Assembly (NCBI RefSeq): GCF_000513935.1
Contig: NZ_AZUY01000003.1
Coordinates: 167,466-231,465 of the forward strand
Length of the DNA stretch: 64,000 bases
Direction of reading: 5' to 3'
DNA from: Mesorhizobium sp. WSM3626
GTDB taxonomy: Bacteria; Pseudomonadota; Alphaproteobacteria; Rhizobiales; Rhizobiaceae
The notes beneath the pieces were generated by a model, which was not told where the DNA came from, ran no database searches, and saw only the letters and a program-made list of their open reading frames with translations. The position numbers and the translations under genes were made by a program. This document shows positions 45,715-55,225 of this stretch, in pieces (the stretch's first letter is position 1; each line of letters starts with the position of its first letter).

Positions 45715-47106
45715 CTAGCCGCCCGCCGCCAACAGCAACACGCCGGCAAGAGCGCACCCCGCAAGCGTCGGCAGCACACCGCTTTTCAGCCTCAGGACGG
45801 CGACCATGGCGGCCAGGGAAAGCAGCGCGGCCCGCCAGTCGATCGACGAAAGCACCGGCACATTCATGCCAAGGTCCGTCATGCGCACCTCGCGGAATAC
45901 GACGTGCAAGGCGAACCACAGAGCAAGATTCATGACGACACCGACAACAGCGGCGGTGATCGCGCCCAGCGCGGCCGACAACGCCTTGTTGCCGCGCAGA
46001 GCCTCGATATAGGGCGCGCCGAGGAATATCCAGAAGAAGCAGGGCGTGAACGTGACCCATAAGGTCAGCAGCGCTCCAAGCGATCCGCCAAGCAACGGGT
46101 TCAGCGCGCCGGCGTGGCGAAACGCGGCGATGAAGCCGACAAACTGCAAAACCAGAATGAGCGGACCCGGCGTGGTCTCGGCAAGCCCGAGGCCATCGAC
46201 CATTTCACCGGGGGTGAGCCAGCCGAACGATTCGACCGCCGCCTGTGCGACATAAGCAAGGACCGCGTAGGCGCCGCCGAAGGTGACGACCGCCATGACG
46301 CTGAAGAACCCGCCGATCTGCGTCCACACGCTGCTTGTACCGGTGAGCGCCCAGAGCAGCAGAACCGGCCCGAGCCAGGTCGGCAGCCAGATCGCAACGG
46401 TGCGCGGCGCATGCCATCGTGTCGGCCTGGTATGGGCCAGTTCGCCGCGTTCGAACATCAGGTCGACCGCGCCCCTGATATCGGGGGCCTCGTTCTTGCC
46501 GTGCGCCGCGCCGGAAAACAAGGCTGGCGCGACGCGGTTTCCGACCCATCCCACCAATCCCGCGAGCAGGACGATGAGTGGGAACGGGATGCTGAGCACA
46601 TAGATGCCGAGAAAAGCGCAAACCGCGATCGCCACCATCACCCGGTTCTTCAAGGCGCGGCGGCCGATGCGGATCACCGCCTCCACGACAACGGCGAGCA
46701 CTGCCGCCTTGACACCGAAGAACAGCGCCGCGACGAGTGGCACATCGCCATAGAGCGCATAGAAGATGCTCAAGGTGAGCATGACGAGTGCGCCGGGCAC
46801 CACGAACAGGACACCGGCGACAAGGCCGCCGATCGTCCTGTGCAGCAGCCAGCCTATATAGATGGCGAGCTGCTGGGCCTCGGGACCGGGCAGCAGCATG
46901 CAGTAATTCAAGGCATGCAGGAAACGCTGTTCGCCGATCCACCGCCTCTCCTCGACCAGCTCCTTGTGCATGAGCGCAATCTGCCCCGCCGGCCCGCCGA
47001 AGCTCAGCAATCCGATCTTCGCCCAGAGTTTCGTAGCCTCGCGGAAGCTCGGAACCGCCGATGTCTCGACGATATCGGGATCTTTCCCCGAAATGAGGCT
47101 GCTCAT
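45715..47106 (-). CDS. chrA: Chromate efflux transporter ChrA
   Basis: The 463-residue membrane protein has two homologous CHR halves. The first has FREATKLWAKIGLLSFGGPAGQIALMHKELVEERRWI and LNYCMLLPGPEAQQLAIYIG. The second has FFSVMAVVTFGGAYAVLAYVAQ and MVDGLGLAETTPGPLILVLQFVGF. The paired FGGP/FGGA and PGPE/TPGP motifs are diagnostic. It exports chromate (or sulfate-like oxyanions). ATG 47106 overlaps the chrB stop (ATGA). Confidence 0.93.
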   Translation of the reverse strand: MSSLISGKDPDIVETSAVPSFREATKLWAKIGLLSFGGPAGQIALMHKELVEERRWIGEQRFLHALNYCMLLPGPEAQQLAIYIGWLLHRTIGGLVAGVLFVVPGALVMLTLSIFYALYGDVPLVAALFFGVKAAVLAVVVEAVIRIGRRALKNRVMVAIAVCAFLGIYVLSIPFPLIVLLAGLVGWVGNRVAPALFSGAAHGKNEAPDIRGAVDLMFERGELAHTRPTRWHAPRTVAIWLPTWLGPVLLLWALTGTSSVWTQIGGFFSVMAVVTFGGAYAVLAYVAQAAVESFGWLTPGEMVDGLGLAETTPGPLILVLQFVGFIAAFRHAGALNPLLGGSLGALLTLWVTFTPCFFWIFLGAPYIEALRGNKALSAALGAITAAVVGVVMNLALWFALHVVFREVRMTDLGMNVPVLSSIDWRAALLSLAAMVAVLRLKSGVLPTLAGCALAGVLLLAAGG

Positions 47107-47921
47107 GACGGCTTCACCCCGCTCGGCCAGTTGTGCGTCTCGTCGGTGGCGTCGCGGCACCACCGGAAGAACGCGTCATAGAGCAGCATTCCCGCCTCCA
47201 GCTGCTCCAGATCGTCGCGGAACATGCGGGACAGGCCGAGCGAGGCGGCGAGAAATCCGGCGGCCTGGGGAGCCAGGTCAAGCCGTGCGGTGTCGGCCGC
47301 GCGCACGATCGTGGCAAGGCGATCGAGCGCCTGGGATTCCAACCCGAACTCCTCGATCATCGTGTCGAAGGTGCAGCGCTCGCCGCGATGGCTCCAGAAC
47401 ACATTGTCGATGTCGAAGGATACGGCCTGAAAGCGGTCGGCGACGGCAGGCACTTCGGCCGCGTCGACAAAGAGAAAGACCGCGTGCGGATCGATGAAAC
47501 GCCGGATCAGCCAGGGGCAGGCGATGCGATCGATCTTGGGGCGAGCCCGCGTCACCCAGACGGTGCGGCCTTTTTCATCGGGGGACGGTATCTTGTCGGC
47601 GCGAACCAGAAGGCCGCCGGCATCGCGCCAGGCCTCGAAACCGCCTTCGAGGGATTCGGCGGCAACGCCTTGGTGTCGCAGCCAGGCGGCCACGCCTTGA
47701 GAGAGCTTTTGCCCTTTCTGGCAGACGACGGCCACTTGGCTGCCGGCAAGGTCGTTTGCCCAGGCCGAGACGGTTTTGAAGCTGCGCCGGTGCGAGGCCG
47801 GCAGCAGGCGCGGATCGGCGTCGTAATCGTCATCGATGCGGACATCGACGATCACAGGTGCGCCGGGCAGACCAATCAGACGGGATAGTTGCTGTACGGT
47901 GATAGCGGTTGTTGACGGCAT
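47103..47921 (-). CDS. chrB: Chromate resistance protein ChrB with N-terminal rhodanese domain
   Basis: In the 272-residue protein, residues 1-105 are a rhodanese-like domain with VIVDVRIDDDYDADP and the Cys loop VVCQKGQKLSQGVA, followed by LEGGFEAW. Residues 115-272 match the ChrB C-terminal domain (RPKIDRIACPWLIRRFIDPHAVFLFV, then FDIDNVFWSHRGERCTFDTMIEEF). ChrB senses or reduces chromate, but the usual N-terminal half is replaced here by rhodanese. AGGAGGTGG precedes ATG 47921. It forms a coupled pair with chrA. Confidence 0.88.
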   Translation of the reverse strand: MPSTTAITVQQLSRLIGLPGAPVIVDVRIDDDYDADPRLLPASHRRSFKTVSAWANDLAGSQVAVVCQKGQKLSQGVAAWLRHQGVAAESLEGGFEAWRDAGGLLVRADKIPSPDEKGRTVWVTRARPKIDRIACPWLIRRFIDPHAVFLFVDAAEVPAVADRFQAVSFDIDNVFWSHRGERCTFDTMIEEFGLESQALDRLATIVRAADTARLDLAPQAAGFLAASLGLSRMFRDDLEQLEAGMLLYDAFFRWCRDATDETHNWPSGVKPS

Positions 47922-48125
47922 GGCGTCCACCTCCTGAACAGAGAAGCCTGGACGCGAACATTGGGCTGACGCCTCACGGGGTCGTCGCGATGCACCCCTT
48001 GGCATGATGGTGGAATTGTTGGGCAGACTTGTCAAGGACCGAGCGTTCCCGGCCTATGGCGGGGGACCGGCGGCCTGATCAATCAAGCCGCCGGTGTTCG
48101 CCCATTCATCGTCCGTGACCAGCCA

Positions 48126-48193
48126 GGAATAATCGATGACTATTCCGGGGAATAATCGATGATTATTGCGGGGAATAATCAGTGATTGTCGCG
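48126..48193. repeat. Three tandem 23-bp palindromic repeats
   Basis: Units at 48126-48148, 48149-48171 and 48172-48193 (partly degenerate) each approach a palindrome with arms GGAATAATC and GATTATTCC around GAT. Units 1 and 2 each have one mismatch. They overlap the last codons of the dehydratase gene and lie 205 bp upstream of chrB. They could be operators of the chrBA pair or a terminator array. The region between 47922 and 48125 shows nothing else. Confidence 0.7.
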
Positions 48194-49984
48194 AGGCACG
48201 CCCATGGTGTGGGCGACATCCTGGTATTTCACCGCCGGCTTCAGCACCATGCCGGCCGAGAACTGGTCGACCATGCCGCGCTGGATCTCCTGCCATGGCG
48301 TCTGGTGCTGGGGATAATGATAGCCGCCATCTTTCTGCAGCTCGGCGCGCCGCCGCGTGATCTCGTCGTGGCTGACGAGGATGTTCGCGGTGCCTTTCCG
48401 CAGGTCGATGCGGACGCGGTCGCCGGTCTTGAGCAGCGCCAGACCGCCGCCGACGGCGGCTTCCGGCGAGGCGTTGAGGATCGACGGCGAGCCCGACGTG
48501 CCGGACTGGCGGCCGTCGCCGATGCAGGCCAGCGCGTGGATACCCTTCTTGATGAGGTAGGCCGGCGGCTGCATGTTGACGACCTCGGCGCCGCCGGGAT
48601 AGCCGACGGGACCGGCGCCGCGCATGAACAGGATGGTGTGCTCGTCGATGCCTTGCGCCGGGTCGTCGATGCGGGCGTGGTAATCCTCCGGGCCATCGAA
48701 GACCATGGCGTTGCCCTCGAAGGCTTCCGGATCGTTCGGGTTGGACAGATAGCGCTCGCGGAATTCCGGCGAGATGCCGCTCATCTTCATGATCGCCGAA
48801 TCGAACAGATTGCCCTTGAAGTTGATGAAGCCGGCATTGGCCTTCAGCGGCTCGGCCACGGTGCGGATGACGTCGGTGTTCTCGTTGGCGACGCCCTCGC
48901 AGTTGACGCCGATCGACTTGCCGTTGACGGTCAGGGCATCGGGATGCGGCAGCATTCCGGCCTTCATCAGTTCGGCCACGACCGCCGGCACGCCACCGGC
49001 GTGGTGATAGTCTTCGCCGAGATATTCGCCCGACGGCTGCAGGTTGACGATGAGCGGCACGTTGAGGCCGACCTTCTGCCAGTCGTCATTGTCGAGCGGC
49101 ACCCCGAGATGGCGGGCGATTGCGTTGAGGTGGATCGGCGCGTTGGTGGAGCCGCCGATCGCCGAATTGACGACGATGGCGTTTTCGAAGGCCGCGCGGG
49201 TCATGATGTCGGACGGTTTCAGGTCCTCGTGCACCATGTCGACGATGCGCTTTCCCGTCTCATAGGCGATCTGGCCGCGCTCACGGTACGGCGCCGGGAT
49301 GGCGGCCGAACCGGGCAGCTGCATGCCGAGCGCCTCGGCCAGCGAATTCATCGTCGTGGCGGTGCCCATCGTGTTGCAGTAGCCCGTGGACGGCGCCGAG
49401 GAGGCGACAATGTCCATGAACTCGTCATAGTCGATCTCGCCGGCCGACAGGCGCTGACGCGATTCCCAGACGATGGTGCCCGAGCCCGTGCGCTTGCCCT
49501 TATGCCAGCCATTGAGCATCGGGCCGACCGACAGCGCGATGGCCGGGATGTTGACGGTCGCCGCCGCCATCAGCAAGGCAGGCGTGGTCTTGTCGCAGCC
49601 GATGGTCAGCACGACGCCGTCAAGCGGATAGCCGTAGAGCACTTCGACGAGGCCGAGATAGGCGAGGTTGCGGTCAAGGGCCGCAGTCGGCCGCTTGCCG
49701 GTCTCCTGGATCGGGTGACAGGGGAATTCGAAAGGAATGCCGCCCATCGAGACGATGCCTTCGCGCACGCGCTTGGCGAGCTCGATGTGGTGCCGGTTGC
49801 AAGGCGAGAGATCAGAGCCGGTCTGGGCGATGCCGATCAGCGGTTTGCCCGACGTCAGCTCGGCGCGTGTCAGCCCGTAATTCAGGTAACGCTCGAGATA
49901 GAGCGCCGTCATTCCCGGATTGTCGGGATTGTCGAACCACTCCTGCGAGCGGAACTTTTTCTTTTTCGTGGGGGCGCCGGCCAT
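48179..49984 (-). CDS. IlvD/Edd family dehydratase (sugar-acid or dihydroxy-acid dehydratase)
   Basis: The 601-residue Fe-S dehydratase has [21 protein letters not shown], Cys in [18 protein letters not shown] and [31 protein letters not shown], and the end block [34 protein letters not shown]. Three Cys ligands of an iron-sulfur cluster are visible. The sequence style and length are those of aldonate dehydratases (such as L-arabinonate/xylonate), rather than the biosynthetic IlvD of about 560-615 residues. The substrate is open. The start is 49984 or the adjacent ATG 49987; GGAG is 6 bases from the second. It diverges from coxG. Confidence 0.88.
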   Translation of the reverse strand: MAGAPTKKKKFRSQEWFDNPDNPGMTALYLERYLNYGLTRAELTSGKPLIGIAQTGSDLSPCNRHHIELAKRVREGIVSMGGIPFEFPCHPIQETGKRPTAALDRNLAYLGLVEVLYGYPLDGVVLTIGCDKTTPALLMAAATVNIPAIALSVGPMLNGWHKGKRTGSGTIVWESRQRLSAGEIDYDEFMDIVASSAPSTGYCNTMGTATTMNSLAEALGMQLPGSAAIPAPYRERGQIAYETGKRIVDMVHEDLKPSDIMTRAAFENAIVVNSAIGGSTNAPIHLNAIARHLGVPLDNDDWQKVGLNVPLIVNLQPSGEYLGEDYHHAGGVPAVVAELMKAGMLPHPDALTVNGKSIGVNCEGVANENTDVIRTVAEPLKANAGFINFKGNLFDSAIMKMSGISPEFRERYLSNPNDPEAFEGNAMVFDGPEDYHARIDDPAQGIDEHTILFMRGAGPVGYPGGAEVVNMQPPAYLIKKGIHALACIGDGRQSGTSGSPSILNASPEAAVGGGLALLKTGDRVRIDLRKGTANILVSHDEITRRRAELQKDGGYHYPQHQTPWQEIQRGMVDQFSAGMVLKPAVKYQDVAHTMGVPRDNH

Positions 49985-50135
49985 CATGGTCTCCGTATTT
50001 GTATGACAAATCGATATGACAACGCGCGGATGCAGGCAAGGGGCACGCGTGATCTGAATCCGGACTTTGGTGCGATAGACAGCTATCGAACCGCGCGCTA
50101 CGACCAATCCGACATCGGCAATGGGGGAGGTTTAG

Positions 50136-50585
50136 ATGGCTTTGGTGATCGAGGGCGAGGAACGTATCGCCGCACCCGTGAAGAAAGTGTGGGAAGCGCT
50201 GAATGACCCAATCGTCCTGAAGGACGCCATTCCGGGCTGTCAGAGCCTGGAAATGAAATCGGCGACCGAGATGGCGGCAACGGTGGTGCTGAAGATCGGT
50301 CCGATCAAGGCGACCTTCAACGGCGAAGTGACGCTCAGGAATCTCAAGCCGCCGCATGCCTACACCATCCAGGGCGAAGGCAAGGGTGGCATTGCCGGCT
50401 TCGCCAAGGGCGGTGCCGACGTCACCCTCACCGCCGACGGGCCGGACGCGACGGTCCTCAAATACGCGGCCAAGGCAGAAGTCGGCGGCAAGATCGCGCA
50501 GCTCGGCAGCCGGCTGATCGAATCGACCTCGAAGAAACTGGCCGGACAGTTCTTTTCGGCATTCGGCGAAAAAGTGGGCGGCTGA
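50136..50585 (+). CDS. CoxG-like SRPBCC family protein (CO dehydrogenase subunit G family)
   Basis: The 149-residue protein has the CoxG start EGEERIAAPVKKVWEALNDPIVLKDAIPGCQSLE, then ATVVLKIGPIKATFNGEV and IQGEGKGGIAGFAKGGADVTL. CoxG proteins take part in membrane anchoring or maturation of molybdenum hydroxylases. No coxLMS genes lie nearby, so this is a stand-alone member of unclear role. It converges on mrp with only 18 bp between. Confidence 0.88.
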   Translation: MALVIEGEERIAAPVKKVWEALNDPIVLKDAIPGCQSLEMKSATEMAATVVLKIGPIKATFNGEVTLRNLKPPHAYTIQGEGKGGIAGFAKGGADVTLTADGPDATVLKYAAKAEVGGKIAQLGSRLIESTSKKLAGQFFSAFGEKVGG

Positions 50586-50603
50586 TCGCTCCTCTTGGGG
50601 GGG

Positions 50604-51773
50604 TTACTCAAACACGATGTTCGGCACCGCCGCTTCGGCCGCGCCGCGTTCCTCATTGACCCTGTCCCAAACCTTGGAAGCGATATCGCGGTAGATTTTC
50701 GCTTCGGCGCCATCCGGTTTCGAGACGACCACCGGCGTGCCGGCGTCCGAGCTTTCGCGAATGCCCATTTCCAGCGGCACCTCGCCGAGGAAGGTGACGC
50801 CCAGCCTCTCGGCCTCGCGGCGCGCGCCGCCATGGCCGAAAATATCGTAGCGCTTGCCGGTGTCAGGGGCGAGGAAGTAGCTCATGTTCTCGACAATGCC
50901 GAGCAGCGGCACATCGACTTTTTTGAACATATTGAGACCTTTGCGGGCATCGATCAGCGCCAGGTCCTGCGGCGTCGAGACGATGACCGCGCCGGCCAGC
51001 GGTACCTGCTGGGCCATGGTGAGCTGGGCATCGCCGGTGCCGGGCGGCATGTCGACGACGAGCACGTCGAGCCGCCCCCATTCGACTTCGCGCAGCATCT
51101 GGGTGAGCGCCGACATAACCATCGGCCCGCGCCAGATCATCGGCGTCTCCTCATCGACGAGGAAACCCATCGACATCACCTTGAGGCCGTAATTCTCCAT
51201 GGGTTTCAGGATCTTGCCGTCGACCGTCTGCGGCCGGCCGTGGATGTTGAGCAGCCTGGGCATCGACGGGCCATAGATGTCGGCATCGAGCACGCCGACC
51301 CGCAAGCCGTTGGCGGCAAGGCCGAGCGCCAGATTGACGGCCGTGGTCGACTTGCCGACGCCGCCCTTGCCCGAAGCAACCGCGATGATCGCCTCGATGC
51401 CGGGGACGCCGCGCTTGCCATGGCTCTGAGAAGCAGGAGCATGCGGAGCCGCCCGCGGTACGGCGGCGGGCGGAGCCGGCCTGGGTGCGGGGCGCGATGG
51501 AACCGGCGCCTCCATGCCGCCGCCTTTCTTTTCAGCCGTCAGCGCGACGACCGCACCGGCGACGCCGGGAATGGCCTTCACCACCCGCTCGGCGGCGGCG
51601 CGCAACGGCTCCATCTCCTGGGCCCGGGCGGCGGGAACGGTGATCGAGAAGAAGACTTTCGAATCGGCGATGAAAATCTCCGAAACCATGCCGAGATCGA
51701 CGATGTTGCCGGTGAAGTCCGGCCCGTTGACGGTCTTCAGGCGCTCGACGACGATTTCCTTGGTGACGGCCAT
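50604..51773 (-). CDS. apbC: Mrp/ApbC/NBP35 family iron-sulfur cluster carrier ATPase
   Basis: The 389-residue protein has an N-terminal MIP18 (DUF59) domain (VVERLKTVNGPDFTGNIVDLGMVSEI), then a proline/alanine-rich linker (about 95-130), then the P-loop ATPase ASGKGGVGKSTTAVNLALGLA with DADIYGPSMP, GPMVMSALTQMLREVEWG and DMPPGTGDAQLTMAQ, and IVENMSYF. The CxxC of some members is absent in the usual place (MSYFLAPDTG), as in many alphaproteobacteria. It transfers Fe-S clusters in the cytoplasm. ATG 51773 is chosen at the domain start. Confidence 0.93.
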   Translation of the reverse strand: MAVTKEIVVERLKTVNGPDFTGNIVDLGMVSEIFIADSKVFFSITVPAARAQEMEPLRAAAERVVKAIPGVAGAVVALTAEKKGGGMEAPVPSRPAPRPAPPAAVPRAAPHAPASQSHGKRGVPGIEAIIAVASGKGGVGKSTTAVNLALGLAANGLRVGVLDADIYGPSMPRLLNIHGRPQTVDGKILKPMENYGLKVMSMGFLVDEETPMIWRGPMVMSALTQMLREVEWGRLDVLVVDMPPGTGDAQLTMAQQVPLAGAVIVSTPQDLALIDARKGLNMFKKVDVPLLGIVENMSYFLAPDTGKRYDIFGHGGARREAERLGVTFLGEVPLEMGIRESSDAGTPVVVSKPDGAEAKIYRDIASKVWDRVNEERGAAEAAVPNIVFE

Positions 51774-51848
51774 AACAATTCTTCCTCGGCTTAAGGTGCT
51801 GCTCACATAGTGCAGATCGGCGGCTGGTCCAAGCGCCACGCCGCGACA

Positions 51849-52853
51849 TCACCGGGCCAGGCTGAGCGCCAGGTAGGTGAGAGCGGAAATCGCCGCCGTC
51901 GCCGGCAAGGTCACGACCCAGGCGACGACGATGTTGCCGGCGATGCCCCAGCGGACTGCGGAAACCCGGCGGGCAGCGCCGACGCCGATGATGGCACCGG
52001 TGATGGTGTGCGTGGTCGAAACCGGGATGCCGAGCCAGGTGGCGGCGAACAGGGTGATCGCGCCGCCGGTCTCGGCGCAGAAGCCCTGCATCGGATTGAG
52101 GCGCGTGATCTTCGAGCCCATTGTGTGGACGATGCGCCAGCCGCCCAAAAGCGTGCCCAGCGCCAGCGCCGACTGGCAGGTGAGGACAACCCACAATGGC
52201 ACATAGAACGAGGTGCCGAGCATGCCTTGCGAATAGAGCAGCACGGCGATGATGCCCATGGTTTTCTGGGCGTCGTTGCCGCCATGGCCGAGCGAATAGA
52301 GCGAGGCCGAAAAGAACTGCAGGACGCGAAATGTGCTGTCGACGGCGAATGGCGTCTGGCGCACGAACAGCCATGAAACCACCAGGACCAGGAGAAGCGC
52401 CAGGACGAAACCGGTTGCCGGCGACAGCACGATCGCGGCGACGGTCTTGCCGAGGCCCGACCAGACGATGGCGCCGAAGCCCGCCTTCGCGACCCCGGCC
52501 CCGACCAGCCCGCCGATCAGCGCGTGCGAGCTGCTCGACGGAATACCGGCGATCCAGGTTACGATGTTCCAGACAATGGCGCCGACCAGCGCCGAGAAGA
52601 TCACCGCCGGGGTGACGACGCCGACGTCGACGATGCCCTTGCCGACGGTCTCGGCGACATGAAGGCCGAAGAACAGGAAGGCGATGAAATTGAAGAAGGC
52701 TGCCCACAGCACCGCATAATGAGGCCGCAGCACCCGCGTGGAGACGATGGTGGCGATGGAGTTGGCGGCGTCGTGCAGGCCATTGAGAAAATCGAAGAAC
52801 AGCGCCACGGCAACGAGGCCGGCGAGCAGGGGAAAGGCGATGGTCGCTTCCAT
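51849..52853 (-). CDS. pit: Inorganic phosphate transporter, PiT family
   Basis: The 334-residue membrane protein has the PiT signature twice: DFLNGLHDAANSIATIVSTRVL near the N-terminus and the GSKITRLNPMQGFCAETGGAITLFAATWLGIPVSTTHTITGAIIGVG stretch near the C-terminus (shown in part). It imports metal-phosphate with protons at low affinity. It starts 3 bp after the stop of the DUF47 gene. Confidence 0.94.
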   Translation of the reverse strand: MEATIAFPLLAGLVAVALFFDFLNGLHDAANSIATIVSTRVLRPHYAVLWAAFFNFIAFLFFGLHVAETVGKGIVDVGVVTPAVIFSALVGAIVWNIVTWIAGIPSSSSHALIGGLVGAGVAKAGFGAIVWSGLGKTVAAIVLSPATGFVLALLLVLVVSWLFVRQTPFAVDSTFRVLQFFSASLYSLGHGGNDAQKTMGIIAVLLYSQGMLGTSFYVPLWVVLTCQSALALGTLLGGWRIVHTMGSKITRLNPMQGFCAETGGAITLFAATWLGIPVSTTHTITGAIIGVGAARRVSAVRWGIAGNIVVAWVVTLPATAAISALTYLALSLAR

Positions 52854-52856
52854 CGC

Positions 52857-53498
52857 CTAGACGTTCTCGATGACGATGCCGCTGATCTCGTTGGCGACGT
52901 CCTCGAAACGATCGACCACCTTCTCGAGCTGACCATAGATCTCCGAGCCGATCAAATAGGCCATCGCGTCACCGCCATTGTGGCGCTTGAACAGGTCCTT
53001 CAAACCCTGCTCATGCAGGTCGTCGGCCCGGCCCTCGGCACGCATGACCTCCTCGGCGAGTTCATTGAGGCGTGCGCTGTTGGCGCCGACCTTGGCGAGC
53101 AGCGGGATCGCCTCCGCGACCAGCTTGGCAGCGTCGACGATGACGCCACCCATTTCCTGCATCAGCGGATCGAATTCGTGCTTTTCGAACAGCCGCACCG
53201 TCTTGACGGTCTTGTGCATCGTGTCGATGGCATCATCCATCGACTGGATCAGATCCTTGATGTCGCCGCGGTCGAAAGGCGTGATGAAAGACCGCCGCAC
53301 CGCAAGCAGCACCTGCGCGGTTATGTCGTCCGCCTCGTTTTCGAGATCGATGATCTCCCGGCACCTGCGTTCGATATCCTTGCCCTGAAGAAGCAGCTGG
53401 AGTGCCTCGGCGCCGGCGACCACGGTACGGGAATGCTGTTCGAACAGGTCGAAGAAGCGATCTTCGCGCGGCAACAGCTTGCGGAACCAGCCCAGCAT
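52857..53498 (-). CDS. DUF47 family protein (PhoU-like Pit accessory regulator)
   Basis: The 213-residue helical protein starts MLGWFRKLLPREDRFFDLFEQHS and has PFDRGDIKDLIQSMDDAIDTMHKT with the metal-binding-like Glu/Asp repeats in CREIIDLENEADDIT and VMRAEGRADDLHEQGL. DUF47 genes next to pit modulate phosphate uptake. ATG 53498 follows GGAGGGA. The long upstream frame to 53777 is not part of the gene. Confidence 0.92.
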   Translation of the reverse strand: MLGWFRKLLPREDRFFDLFEQHSRTVVAGAEALQLLLQGKDIERRCREIIDLENEADDITAQVLLAVRRSFITPFDRGDIKDLIQSMDDAIDTMHKTVKTVRLFEKHEFDPLMQEMGGVIVDAAKLVAEAIPLLAKVGANSARLNELAEEVMRAEGRADDLHEQGLKDLFKRHNGGDAMAYLIGSEIYGQLEKVVDRFEDVANEISGIVIENV

Positions 53499-53724
53499 GT
53501 TCGTCCCTCCCTGCGCACCAGTTGCATCCACATAGCGCCGCACGCGCCCGCAGGAAACAGTAAGCCGGCTGAAAGATGTGGATCGGCGCCGTTTGAAGTC
53601 ACAACTTGCAGCAACGCGCATGTCCTTGACGCTCGTCAAGCGGCTGGGCGACCCTACTTCAGCAATGGCACGTTCGACGCGGACAGGTTCAATGACGAGG
53701 GAACAATCAGGAAAGGAGACGATC

Positions 53725-54102
53725 ATGCTTGAAAACAGCAACGCAACGGCCAATCTCGCGGTCAGGGACCTGGCCAAGGCAAAGGCTTTCTATGCGGGAA
53801 CGCTCGGCCTGAAACAGGTGCACGATGAGGGCGGCGAACTGATCGTGTACAAAAGCGGCAACACCACCATCAATGTCTATCGCTCCCAGTTCGCCGGAAC
53901 CAACAAGGCGACAGCGGTGACGTGGACGGTCGGCGACGCGATCGGCACCGTCGTCGCCGCGCTGAAATCGAAGGGCGTCGTCTTTGAACACTACGAGATG
54001 CCCGGTTTGACGCTGGAAGGCGATGTCCATGTCGGGCAGGGCATGAAGGTCGCTTGGTTCAAGGATCCGGACGGCAACATCCTGAATCTCGTCGACAGGT
54101 AG
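53725..54102 (+). CDS. VOC family protein (glyoxalase/bleomycin resistance fold)
   Basis: The 125-residue single-module VOC protein has ATANLAVRDLAKAKAFYAGTLGLKQVHDEGGELIVYKSG, and AWFKDPDGNILNLVDR, with the metal ligand Asn/Asp replaced relative to glyoxalase I. The function is probably small-molecule detoxification or regulation. A strong AAAGGAGA precedes ATG 53725. The 226 bp between it and the DUF47 gene show no other gene. Confidence 0.85.
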   Translation: MLENSNATANLAVRDLAKAKAFYAGTLGLKQVHDEGGELIVYKSGNTTINVYRSQFAGTNKATAVTWTVGDAIGTVVAALKSKGVVFEHYEMPGLTLEGDVHVGQGMKVAWFKDPDGNILNLVDR

Positions 54103-54195
54103 TTTTTTGCGATTGCGCAACGGCGGGGGCGGCACGATTGTCGGCTGTAGCAGCAACCATCTGGCGCGGCGCGGCTGCGCCGGTTAGCTTCACCT

Positions 54196-55098
54196 ATGAT
54201 CGACAAGCTGGAATTCTTCATCGCACTGGCCAAGGAGGAGCATTTCGGCCGGGCGGCTGAAGCGTGCGGCGTTACGCAGCCGACCCTGTCGGCCGGGATC
54301 AAACAGCTCGAGGGCCAGCTCGGCGTCATGCTGGTCAATCGCGGCTCGCGCTTTCAGGGGCTGACGCCGGAGGGCAAGCAGGTGTTGGTCTGGGCGCGCC
54401 GCATCGTCGGCGACTCCAGGACGATGCGCGAGGAGATGCGCGCCGCCCGCCACGGCCTTTCCGGCCGCATCCGCATTGCCGCCATCCCGACAGCGTTGGC
54501 CATGGTGGCCCGATTGACGACGCCCTTTCGAGACAAGCACCCCGGTGTCACTTTTTCGGTGCTGTCGCGAACCTCGATCGAAGTGCTGTCGCTGCTCGGC
54601 AATTTCGATGTCGATGCCGGCATCACCTATCTTGACAACGAGCCGCTCGGGCGGGTGACCAGCGTGCCGCTTTATGACGAGCGCTACCAGTTGATCACCG
54701 CTATCGGCACTCCCTATTCCGACCGCGACAAAGTGACATGGGCGGAGATCAGCCATTTGCCGCTGTGCCTGTTGACGCCGGACATGCAGAACCGCCGCAT
54801 CATCGACCAGCACCTGGCGGAAGCCGGCGTGCAGGTGCGGCCGACGCTGGAATCGAACTCGATGATCGTGCTGTTCTCGCACATCCGGACCGGCAAATGG
54901 TCGTCGATCATGCCGCTCAACCTTGCGGAAACATTCGGCTTTTCCGAACCGATCCGTGCCATTCCGATCGTCGAGCCCGATGCCAGCCACACGGTCGGGC
55001 TGGTCGCCGCGCCGCGTGAGCCGCATACGCCGCTGGTGCAGGCGCTGCTGGACGAGGCGATGGCGCTGGCAGACGATTTCCGCGCACCGCTAGGTTAG
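54196..55098 (+). CDS. LysR family transcriptional regulator of the fds operon (FdsR-like)
   Basis: The 300-residue protein has an N-terminal winged helix (FFIALAKEEHFGRAAEACGVTQPTLSAGIKQLEGQLG, residues 7-43) and an effector domain starting near 90 (GRIRIAAIPTALAMVARLT). LysR genes just upstream of fds formate dehydrogenase genes, as here, usually activate or repress that operon in response to formate. A perfect palindrome at 55116 lies between this gene and fdsG and is a likely binding site. Confidence 0.88.
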   Translation: MIDKLEFFIALAKEEHFGRAAEACGVTQPTLSAGIKQLEGQLGVMLVNRGSRFQGLTPEGKQVLVWARRIVGDSRTMREEMRAARHGLSGRIRIAAIPTALAMVARLTTPFRDKHPGVTFSVLSRTSIEVLSLLGNFDVDAGITYLDNEPLGRVTSVPLYDERYQLITAIGTPYSDRDKVTWAEISHLPLCLLTPDMQNRRIIDQHLAEAGVQVRPTLESNSMIVLFSHIRTGKWSSIMPLNLAETFGFSEPIRAIPIVEPDASHTVGLVAAPREPHTPLVQALLDEAMALADDFRAPLG

Positions 55099-55115
55099 AG
55101 AATTGAGGCGGAAGA

Positions 55116-55140
55116 GCTCGATAGAAAATTTCTATCGAGC
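55116..55140. promoter_or_regulatory. 25-bp perfect palindrome upstream of fdsG
   Basis: The arms GCTCGATAGAAA and TTTCTATCGAGC surround a central A. It contains the LysR-type T-N11-A pattern (ATAG...CTAT). It lies 18 bp after the LysR stop and 86 bp before fdsG. It has no T-run and so is more operator than terminator. Confidence 0.65.
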
Positions 55141-55225
55141 AACGGATCAGCTTTATTGATTTCAGGGGTTTCCTCTGATTTTGTAAAGACTTAGCGATAA
55201 AGCCATCGACCAGGGAGGGCGCTGC

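Noticed and set aside
45650..46060. N-terminal extension of the small hypothetical protein at 45251
   Set aside because: The extension runs inside chrA in another frame, with Arg/Gly/Cys-rich shadow composition; the internal ATG at 45649 is a better start.
48126..48193. Short tandem repeats considered as a CRISPR array
   Set aside because: The units are directly adjacent with no spacers and are only three; no cas genes are nearby.
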